9,419 nucleotides of DNA, from NCBI GenBank assembly GCA_030630685.1, contig DAOVMN010000061.1, positions 1 through 9,419 of the forward strand. Reading direction: 5' to 3'. Position 1 is the first letter of the stretch. Every line of letters starts with the position of its first letter. The translations under genes and the position numbers were made by a program. The stretch comes from Thermoplasmata archaeon (lineage in GTDB: Archaea; Thermoplasmatota; DAOVMN01). Below, piece after piece: positions 1 to 9,400 of the stretch. The notes under the pieces were generated by a model. That model was not told the origin of the DNA. It searched no databases and saw only the letters and a list, made by a program, of their open reading frames with translations.

Positions 1-164
1 AATGCGGTGCCGGGGTACCCGGGCATTTCAATTTCTGCAACTTGTGCGGTGCTGCCTTTGAAGAGGGAGAAAAAGAGCCTACCGAGGTGACATCCGAGAT
101 GGATGCGTCCAGGACATGCCCGAAATGCGGTGCCGGGGTACCCGGGCATTTCAACTTCTGCAAC
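1..164 (+). repeat. Near-identical 41-bp direct repeat encoding the zinc-ribbon core
   Basis: Bases 1-41 and 124-164 match with one difference, a synonymous AAT/AAC change in an Asn codon. The offset of 123 bases is exactly 41 codons, so the duplication keeps frame. The intervening linker is not repeated within the visible part. Near-identity at silent positions suggests recent duplication or gene conversion. Further copies may lie left of the window. Confidence 0.9.
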
Positions 165-206
165 AAATGCGGCACACCATTAAAAATAAAGGAGGAAGAA
201 GAATGA
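1..206 (+). CDS. C-terminal end of a tandem zinc-ribbon protein (partial)
   Basis: The reading frame enters from the left edge (first complete codon at base 3) and stops at TGA 204-206. About 67 residues are visible. They hold two copies of a zinc-ribbon module: the second is complete, CPKCGAGVPGHFNFCNKCG, with Cys spacing CX2C-X10-CX2C; the first lacks its opening Cys because of the window edge. The copies are 41 codons apart, separated by a Glu/Thr-rich linker, and the protein ends in a charged KIKEEEE tail. Family knowledge: such zinc-ribbon modules (zinc_ribbon_2 type) bind one structural Zn per four Cys and are common at the termini of archaeal and bacterial proteins of varied function. 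They mediate protein or nucleic-acid contacts, so the role of the whole protein cannot be given from this end. The last codons also contain the ribosome binding site of the next ORF. Confidence 0.9.
   Translation, partial: CGAGVPGHFNFCNLCGAAFEEGEKEPTEVTSEMDASRTCPKCGAGVPGHFNFCNKCGTPLKIKEEEE
188..195 (+). promoter_or_regulatory. Shine-Dalgarno site for the 203-370 ORF
   Basis: AAAGGAGG lies inside the Lys/Glu-rich end of the zinc-ribbon gene, 7 bases before the ATG at 203. With the ATGA stop/start overlap this is the classic arrangement for translational coupling. It selects the start at 203 over the upstream in-frame ATG at 116. Confidence 0.6.
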
Positions 207-370
207 GTGGTGTAGATGTAATCAAAAGAGACAATGAAATAAAAAAAAGAAAGCCTTCTGCCAGAATTCTCATCAGGGGGTACAAAAACTGGGGAGTCCG
301 AAAAATATTTCGCCTAAGAAATTCGTCCAATGAACCAAAAAAGATATTAAGAGGCTCCCTTCCATTTTGA
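203..370 (+). CDS. Small basic hypothetical protein, 55 aa
   Basis: ATG 203 overlaps the zinc-ribbon stop as ATGA and is preceded by a strong GGAGG at 7-base spacing. The frame ends at TGA 368-370. The product is strongly basic: 8 Lys and 8 Arg against 2 Asp and 2 Glu in 55 residues. It has no signal peptide, membrane segment or Cys, and I recognise no family. An in-frame ATG exists at 116, but it would overlap the zinc-ribbon frame for 90 bases and has no comparable ribosome binding site. The position suggests co-expression with the zinc-ribbon gene. The charge would fit nucleic-acid or ribosome binding, which is inference only. It could also be a chance or decaying ORF in the leader of the giant gene, which starts 25 bases after its stop. 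Confidence 0.45.
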   Translation: MSGVDVIKRDNEIKKRKPSARILIRGYKNWGVRKIFRLRNSSNEPKKILRGSLPF

Positions 371-395
371 CGATCAAGGACCAGAAAGTGTTACC

Positions 396-497
396 ATGAA
401 AAACTCAAAAGTCCCCATTGAAAAATGGGTCGTTCTTATCACGGCCTTCATGCTATTGGGGCTCCCCGGAATCCCCATCAGTCCTATGGGTCTGGCT
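396..497 (+). other. Signal peptide
   Basis: The N-region MKNSKVPIEK carries three Lys. It is followed by a hydrophobic core of about 18 residues (WVVLITAFMLLGLPGIPI) and a short polar stretch ending in MGLA. The likely cleavage is after Ala34 (GLA/EGKG), which fits the small-X-Ala rule of signal peptidase I. A Gly/Pro-rich linker follows. There is no twin-Arg motif and no lipobox Cys. Export by Sec is the straightforward reading. Confidence 0.85.
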
Positions 498-3400
498 GAA
501 GGGAAGGGGTCCGGCGGCTATCCTCCACCCGGGAACGGGGATTGGGTCATTACTGGTGAGACCGTGGTGACAAACGAAACAATCACCCTTAACGGCAACC
601 TCACCATAGAACCGGACGGGAATCTTATCCTGATAAACACGACAATCATCTTCAACTGCTCTTATGATGGGGAGTACCACATCAAGGTCAAAGAGGGAGG
701 GGAACTTCATGTGCTTGGTGTTAAGGAAATTGTTAATCAGACTTTTCCAGGCAAAAGAGACGATGATCTTATTATCGGAAGTCAAGGCGGAAAATTATAC
801 TATTACAGGAACAACGGCACGGCAGATAGGCCAAAATGGAAATCTCAGGGCACACTGAAGGATGCAAATGGATCGGAAATTGATGTCAGTTCACGAAGTA
901 CTCCAACATTTGCGGATCTGGACAATGACGGGGATTTTGATCTGACAATTGGGGAGTACAGTCGTAATTTATACTATTACGAGAATACCGGCACTGCCAA
1001 AGAGCCGGAATGGACTGAAGACGATACCATGTTTGCAGGAGTAGATGCCAAACTTCGGACTTCGCCGGTATTTGCGGATTTGGACGATGACGGAGATCTT
1101 GACCTAACTTTTGGGGAATATGGCGGGAATTTACATTATTACGAAAATACCGGCACCGCCTCAGAACCGGAATGGACAGAAGACAGTTCCATATACTCAG
1201 AAATTAGGGTTGAAATGTGTACGATACCAGCACTTGCAGATCTGGACAATGACGGAGATTTTGATCTACTGATTGGAGATTATAAAGAAGGTAATTTAAC
1301 CTATTACGAAAATACCGGTACCAAAGAAGAGCCGGAATGGACGGACCGGGGTCTACTGAAGGATGTGAATGAAGAGGAAATAAAGGTTGGACAGCATACC
1401 GCACCGGATTTTGCAGACCTGGACAACGATGGCGACTTCGATCTAACGATTGGGGTGAAGGGGGGTGATCTATATTATTACGAAAATACCGGCACCGCAT
1501 CAGAGCCGGAGTGGACAGAAGATAATACTATGTTCTTTGGAATAAATGTCGGAAGTTACAGTACACCGACATTCGCGGACCTCGACGGGGACAGCACCAC
1601 AGGTGAAGGCGGTAAAGGAGACTACGACCTTGTTATAGGAGATGATGCTGGAAGATTATATTATTACATGAACAACGGCACATCAGAAAAACCAGAATGG
1701 GTATCTCTGGGGAGATTAAAGGATGTGAACGGCGCTGATATCGATGTCGGAAGCCGCGGCGTTCCGGTATTGGCGGACCTGGACGATGATGGTGATCTCG
1801 ACCTGACGATCGGAGAACGGGAGGGGAATCTAAACCACTACGAAAACACGGGTACATCGGAAGATCCGGAATGGACCGAAGACAGTTCCATGTTCAGTGC
1901 TGTGGGAGATATCGGTGACTCCAGTAAACCCGCATTTGCAGACCTTGACAATGACGGTGATCTCGATCTGACAATTGGAGAAAATGATGGTAACCTAAAT
2001 TACTACGAGAACACAGGTACTGCTTCTCAACCTGAATGGACACAGGATAATTCAATGTTCTCGGACATAGATGTGGGGGGGCGCAGCAGGCCGGCGTTTG
2101 CTGACCTTGATAATGACGGGGATATCGACCTGATAGTGGGGAATGGTGATGGCGATACAAACTATTTCGAGAACACCGGTACTGCCTCCCAGCCGGAATG
2201 GACCGAGGACGGTTCCATGTTCTCCGTCGTGGATGATGTGGGCTACAACGCTGCACCGGCATTTGCAGATTTGGACAATGATGGGGATCTTGATCTCACA
2301 ATTGGGGAATATAATGGTAATCTAAATTATTACGAGAACACGGGGACTGCGTCTCAACCGGAATGGACAGAGAATAATTCCATGTTCTCTGGGGTAGGTG
2401 TAGATCAGCGTAGTGCACCGGTATTTGCGGACCTCGATGCGGACGGCACAGGTGAAGGCGGCAAAGGAGACTATGACCTGGCCATTGGCAACTTTGATGG
2501 TTATCTGAATTACTATGAAAACACGGGTGATAGAAAAGCATTCGAATGGACAGAAGACCCATCCATGTATCCAGAAGAGGACCTTGGAACGAGAGCAGCC
2601 CCCGACTTTGCGGACCTCGATGATGACGGGGATATCGATCTGTTCATCGGGCGAAACGACCAACACGGAGACGAGGACGGGCACCTGACATTCTATGAGA
2701 ACATCGGCACGAATAAAGAGCCGGAATGGGCAAACAGAGGGAATGTAAAGGATTCGAATGGTGAAGACATTACCACCGAGCACTACACCGCGCCCGCCCT
2801 GGCTGACCTGGATGACGACGGGGATGTTGATCTGACATTCGGGGATTATTTTGGGCATATGCATTATTACAACAATACCGGGGACTGGAAAGAACCGATA
2901 TGGACGGAAGAGACATCCATGTATTCCGGGGTCTCGTCGGATGCATGGAGTGCGCCGACCCTTGCGGACATAGATTCTGATGATGATTTTGATTTGATTA
3001 TTGGAGATTACTACGGGAAGCTGAAATTGTATGAGAACATCGGCAATCCTTTTTATCCCGAATGGACGGACAGGGGGTACCTGAAGGATTCCGAAGGTGA
3101 AGACATTCAAACCGCAGGCTCGGATTACAGGATGAGTGCACCTGCTTTTAAGGACCTGGATGATGATGGAGATCTGGATCTGGTGGTTGGAGGATACGAC
3201 GGAACGCTGCTCCATTACAAAAACACAGGTACCCCCCCCGAGCCAGAATGGACATATCAGGGACTGTTAAAGGGTTCGAATGGCGAGGATATCGATGTGG
3301 GCGGTGCAAGTATCCCGGCTTTTGCCGACCTTGATGCGGACGGCACTGGCGAACCTGGAGAGATTACAATATGGTACACAAAAATAACCACTAAAGGTCC

Positions 3401-6400
3401 CTACACCTTCGACTTTTATGTGAACAGTGGGGCGGTATTCGAACTGAGGGACACCAAGGTAAAGAACTGCGGGAACGGCACTTTCGAGCATTATGGGATG
3501 AGCATCAGCACGGATAATGCCACCATTACGGGGAATCTCCTTGGAAAAAACTATTTTGGTATATACTTGGACGGTGCAACGAATGCTTTTATCAGGGACA
3601 ACATATTCACCGACAACACCGCCGGCGTTTACGCGGATGGGGCTGTGAACATCACAATCCTGGACAACAACTTCTCGCACAACATCCGTGGGATACACCT
3701 CGTGAATACCACAAATAGTCTCGTATCGAACAACCTCATAGAAAGGGGAGACACAGGCATATTCCTTGAACTCAGTATGGAGAATACCCTTGAAAAGAAC
3801 ATCATCTCAAAATCGAATCTCGGCATTCATCTCTTGAGTTCTGATTGGAACAACCTCACAGACAGCAATCTCACCAACTGCAGTAAGGGCATCGTGCTCG
3901 AGAAGACGAGAGAAAATAATCTTACAGACAACACCCTGAAAGGGTGTGGTGTTTTGATAATGGGGGAGAACATTGAGGACTTTTCCTCCCACTTTATCCG
4001 GAATAATACAGTGAATAATGCCCCACTCTATTACTTCTCCAATACCGCTGGGCTCCGGGTCCCTGAAGACGCTGGTGGGGTCATCCTTGCCAACTGCTCC
4101 AACATGACCATCGAGGGCATCGACTCCTCGGGGGGTGATGTGGGGATCGAACTTGCCTTTGTGAACGATTCTCTCATCACGGAAAGCACCCTGCTTTCGA
4201 GCGGATACGGCCTGTTTATTTATGCCTCGAATCACAACACCATTACACAAAATACCTTTAGCGGGAATGAAATTGGAATCTATCTAAAAAGCCAGTCCTC
4301 CGACAATTCGATAAACTTCAACTCCATCTCCGGAAACGACGATGACGGCCTCAACGCCTCAGAGAACGGCGGCGTAATTGTGGATGCAGTGAAGAACTTC
4401 TGGGGCCATGCCTCTGGCCCATATCATCCCGTAAATAACTCCGAAGGGAAGGGGAACAGTATTACGGACTATGTGCTCTTTAAACCATGGTTAAGAGCAC
4501 CCCCGGGGGAGAATGTCTGGTATGTAGATGTGGCTGCGGCTGGCGGTGGAAGCGGCACCCAGGCGAACCCCTTTAACAGTATCCAGGATGCCGTGGACAA
4601 TGCCTCATGGGAGGAAACCATATTCGTGCTTCCGGGAGAATACCAGGAGAACCTGGTGATAACCAGAAGCATCAACATTTTCGGGATCTCAGGCGATGTG
4701 ACCCTGAATGCCGGGGGAGGGACGGGCATACACATCAAGGAAGGCGCCCCGGGTACGACCATCGCGAACATTACCCTCAACAATGCGGCCACGGATCTGG
4801 ACCTAAAAGCGGACACTGTCCTCTACAATACTACATTTTCAAGCTCGGCTGTGAGTTTTACAGGAGAGTCCCTCCTGTTGGTGGGCTACTACCTTGATGT
4901 GGCCACCATCAACGTGGACGAGGAACCCATCGCTGGCGCGGCGCTCGATATGACGGATAATCTATCGGAAAAGAAGAGCTATGTTTCCGATGCCCAGGGG
5001 AGGATCGACGATATACTCGTTCTTGAGTATCTCAGGAACGCAACGGATACCGTACAGTTGAATCCCTATGCGCTTCATGCGTACGATTTCTCCACCGGTT
5101 ACTCCATCACGACCCTTGACATACATTCGGATTCAAGCGTGGTTCTCAACCTCACCAGGCATGGTTCGTTCGGCACCTCCATTGCAACCGGGGATCTCAA
5201 CAATGACGGCATAGAGGATATTGCCGTGGGGTCTCCCTCCGACAGTCAAAATGGAGAGAACACGGGAGCTGTGTTCGTGTTCTTCGGACCCCAGGGAAGT
5301 GTAAAGGTGCTTAGACCAATTGACGCGGACCTAGTCATCCACGGTGAAAGGAACGGGAGCCGACTCGGATCCACACTTCTGATTCAGGACATCAACGATG
5401 ACGAAATACCTGAGCTGGTCGTAGGGGCACCCGAACATAACCGGACGACCGGTGGATTGATGGGAGAATACTACAACAATGATGATTACACAAACCTGGA
5501 ATTCACGAGGATCGACAGCAACATAGACTTCCCGTGGGGAAACAGCGATCCCGGAGGACTGGGGGACGCTTTCTCGGTCCGCTGGACCGGTCATTTGATG
5601 GTGGAAGCGGAGGATGACTATACATTCTATGCCGAAATAGACGACGGCATGTGGCTCTATATCGACGGCACCTTGGTGATCGAGCGAAGGTTTTACGATT
5701 CCTCGGAAGCATCCTCAGGACCCGTTCACATGGAACCCGGATTCCATAATATAGCAATCTCCTTCCGTGACACCGGAGGTGCAGCAAGAATGCTGCTCAA
5801 ATGGGAAAGCCCCAACATGACCAAGGAGATCATACCCCCTGAGAGCTTTTTCTCCAATGTGGATACTGGCTCACCGGACGGTGGGGTTTTCGTATTCGCG
5901 GGAGAACTGTTCGAACAGGGGGAGACAGGGTCGGTAGAGATGGAAGATGCGCTCCTGCTCTCGTCCACCGGGGAGGGTCTGGGAGACACACTCACTATCG
6001 CGAACATGGATATGGACAGGTATCTCGATATTTTGGCCGGGAGCGCCCTGGGAGTGGAGGTGTTCTACGGCCAGAGAAATATCGATGTCGATGCGACAAT
6101 TCAACAGGCCACATTATATGGCCTCGAACAGCCGGTGCTGGTTAATATTAACGCAGTGGAGACTCTTGCAGCGGTCATGTCCGACGAGATCAGGCTGTTT
6201 CCGATGGCCCCGGATGGTTACAGCCTCGACAGCTATGTTTCGGAGGAGGACTTCGATGGCACCTTCAATTTCACCGTATTCAATGATGGCCTGACGATCT
6301 ACTCCTATCAGGTCGTTGGGATCTTGCCCAACGGGGATTTTGATGATGAACCCGACTGGGTGAACTGGACTCAGACAGTAAGTATCCGTGGTGATAACGA

Positions 6401-9400
6401 CGGGACCTGGGAGCTCACCACCGAGGAGCACGGTGACTGGCATGTATATGACGGGCCCACCGCAGGTCTCGGCCCGGACAGGGACAATGTGGCATCCGGC
6501 GGCAGCAACGGACGTGACAACGATGGTAAACTCGTTTCGGACCCTTTCACTGTTTCTGAAGGGGTGGAATACATAGATTTCTGGCATCATGTGGAGTGGT
6601 GGAGTTTCGAGAGTGCAGGCCCAAGCCAATGGCAGGATGAATACGCCGATTTCATAAGTATTAGGGTGGTGAATGATTCGGACGGCAGTATCGTGGCCGA
6701 GAAGAAATATGGAAGGGACTGGGGAGGCGAAAACGGCGAGGAAGAGGGGCGACTCCAGCTTGACGTCTCCGACCACTGGGGCGAATTGATGAGATTCGAG
6801 ATGGAACTCTCAAATAACCGCCACCAGAACGACGACGGGATCGTCCAGATCGATAATATCACTGGCCTCCAGACAGTGCCCGATGCGAAAGGGGATTTCA
6901 TCTCTGATCTCAAGGATCTGGGCTTCTCCGTGGACTCTTTGTTCCCCCACTGGGACGAGGAGCTCAACGACGGAAACATAACGCTTTATTACCGGACCAA
7001 CACTTCCCATGAGTGGACCCTCATGGAAAAGGACCTGCTCGTGGAGCTGCCCGGGAACGAGGAGACAACCTTCCAGTACAAGGTCGCCCTGGATGCCGCT
7101 CCAGGGGAACCCTATCCCGTGCTGAAAGGGCTCTATTTCAACCTCTACAACTTCACGCCCGAATCACTCGGGCCTGGTATTCCTTACGATGCAGGCTCTG
7201 TTTTCGGAAACGACACCCTTGCCATAGTTGATGATACCACTGCGGTTCTTTATAACCGCACATCTCCTGGCGTGAACATCACCTCTGACCATGAAATAAA
7301 CGCGCTCACCTCCATCGAGGATGTGGATGGGAACGGGATATCCGACCTTCTCATATCTGCCAACGATATTGTTTACCTTATTCTCATGAACCTTACAGCA
7401 GGGGATGTGGAACTCAAGGATGCACCCTATACCTTCTCAGGTGAAGAGGACTTCGGCCTCGTTCTGCACAGGAACTTAGTGGGCTCACCTTTCGAACACC
7501 GGCAGGACGGAAGGGTATATATTCTCCCCACGCGTCTAAACGATTCCGCTATCATCGGGGTGGATATCGAGAACCACTCCTTTGTCTACCCGGATTCCGG
7601 GATTTCCCTGAATCTCTCCCTTCTTAATAAAGGCCTCTTTGATATGGATTCCCTTGAGGTGACGATGAACATTACGGGAGAGGGCGGCTACAGCTATGAG
7701 AACTCCACTCTGATTTCCATTGATTCATGGGAGAGCGCGGAGGTGAAATTCGACTGGCATGTCCCGGATGAGGAAGGCACCAACTACACCTTAAGATTCT
7801 CCCTTTCTCCGGATGACCATGACTCCAACAATTTCTTTTCATTGGATCTCAGAGCTCATTACCACGCCCTTGACATCAGCACAGTGAAGGATTTTGATGT
7901 AGTAAGACCAGGAGGCGTTCTGGACTACCTCATCGAACTGAAAAACATGGGAACCTTCGGGTCGGACAATATGACCTTCGAGGCCGAACTCCCATTGAAC
8001 TGGGACTGGTGGGTCAGGAAGGACGGGAAAAACATCACCCATCTTGTTGTGGACGATAACGAGAATATCGAACTCTTTGTCCGAGCTAATTCTTCAATCC
8101 TTGGAGAATACCCCATAGTTTTCAGTGTCATCTCAGAAAACGGGGTGACAAACGCAACCCTGGATCTCGCGGGTCATATTGTGGAAGCAGACCTGATGCC
8201 GTTTGGGGTGGGGCTTTTCAGGGGGGACGGTAAGGAGGCCAAACTCGTCGCAGGAGATAATACCACAATGGTGCTTGAGATCAAGAACGTCGGGACCCAG
8301 GATGCAGGCATTTTCGATGTCTCTCTGGATGTGGACGGTATTCCTGACCAAGTAAAATCTGCAGCAGGAGTACAAGGAAATAGCAATGTAACCGTCAGTT
8401 TTATCCGGGTTTTCACCGAAGGTATACACAATCTGACCTTTGTTGTTGATATTGATGACGCGGTGAAGGAGTACAACGAAACCAATAATATCTTTATTCT
8501 CCAGATCGAGGTCAGGCCGGAAACAGCTACCACCCCGTTTGTATTTCGAGTGAAGGTAATAGACCTGAAAGGCGAGAATGTAACGGATGCCAATGTCACA
8601 GCTAAATGCGGGGAATCGGAGGTTGAAAACAGAACAGACAGCCTAGGAAATACAAACCTGACCCTTTTGGATTCCTACAGGGAAGGCAGCACCTGGCGGG
8701 TGGAGGCAATAAAGGGAGAACTCTATGCCGCCGCAGAGGTACGGGTTTATTCCGAGGATGGCTTTGCAGACCTCATGCTCGTGGTGGGCAGATATTCCCT
8801 AACCCTAAAAAGTGATGAAAGGAATAAGGACATCATGCCGGATAGGAATCAGAGCTTTACCTTCAACATCACAAACACCGGAGACCTCAACGATACCTAC
8901 CTGATTTCCATTACCGGACTGCCAAAGGATTGGGCAGTGCACTTTTCCGGTGAGGGACTGGAGGGTCAAACCCTCCATCTGGCAAGGGGGAAGCGCACAA
9001 GCCTGAACATGAACCTTTCTGCCTGGAAATACGCACCTGCCCATACCAGCTTTAGAATCAGCCTTACTGTTGGATCACTCACCTGCCCCACAACCCTAAG
9101 GGAATGTGCCGTATTCGCCTATGTGCTCCCGGTGGAGAACATCACGCTTGCCACAGAGGATCCTGTGGAGGCAGGCCTGCCAGGTGACCCGATCCCACAT
9201 AGAATAACCATCCGTAACGAAGGAAACACGCAAAGGAACATAACCCTCATGGTAACCGGGGAAATGGAGTATTGGACACTGAGTAAAAAGGATTTTACCC
9301 TCTCCCCGGGCAAGGAGAAGGACTTCTGGTTTATTATTAGGATCCCTAATCTCGAAGCAGGCACCGTTCTGCGTCATGATCTCTACGGGCTCGTTGCAAG

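Larger units (their letters stand above)
5169..7544 (+). other. Integrin-type FG-GAP propeller region, twice interrupted
   Basis: Residues 1592-2384. FGTSIATGDLNNDGIEDIAV followed by GSP is a canonical FG-GAP blade with a DxNxDGxxD loop. A second blade starts near residue 1657 (LGSTLLIQDINDDEIPELVV, then GAP). A third is near 1862 (LGDTLTIANMDMDRYLDILA). Further degenerate blades are near 1908, 2309 (DVDGNGISDLLIS) and 2353 (FGLVLHRNLVGSP, then GRVYILP). Unlike the N-terminal array, these blades carry the FG and GAP/GSP signatures, so the protein holds two different kinds of FG-GAP repeat. The blades are separated by PA14 at 1686-1821 and by non-blade sequence at about 1942-2251. Six or seven blades are plausible, as in a single propeller with inserted domains. 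Confidence 0.7.

Noticed and set aside
116..202. Upstream ATG extension of the small basic ORF
   Set aside because: It would overlap the zinc-ribbon coding frame. The ATG at 203 has the well-placed GGAGG.
299..312. AT-rich stretch with AAAAATATTT as a possible archaeal TATA box for the giant gene
   Set aside because: It lies about 85 bases before ATG 396 inside a possible coding ORF, has no clear BRE, and matches the consensus poorly. It is possible but not supportable.
414..429. Perfect 6-bp hairpin CCCATT-GAAA-AATGGG with a GNRA-type loop just after the start of the giant gene
   Set aside because: It is small, isolated and inside codons 7-12. No repeat of it or partner site was seen, so chance is the simplest explanation.
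2322..3215. A 297-codon reading frame on the minus strand
   Set aside because: It lies wholly antisense to the FG-GAP array. The repeated codon pattern of the sense strand keeps the opposite frame free of stops. The translated product is low-complexity and its periodicity mirrors the sense repeats.
900..3350. The regular repeats considered as a CRISPR array or non-coding satellite
   Set aside because: The units are 162-198 bases, stay in one frame, vary mainly at silent positions and encode a clear FG-GAP/VCBS consensus.
3363..4900. Catalytic polysaccharide lyase or glycosidase function for the beta-helix segments
   Set aside because: The fold resembles pectin lyase, but I see no conserved catalytic Asp/Arg/His set. 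NosD-like helices are often non-enzymatic.
6114..6776. A 220-codon minus-strand frame, and several shorter ones across 3267-4250, 6587-7010 and 8133-8599
   Set aside because: All are antisense to the continuous + strand gene, overlap one another in different frames, and show no recognisable domain or ribosome binding site.
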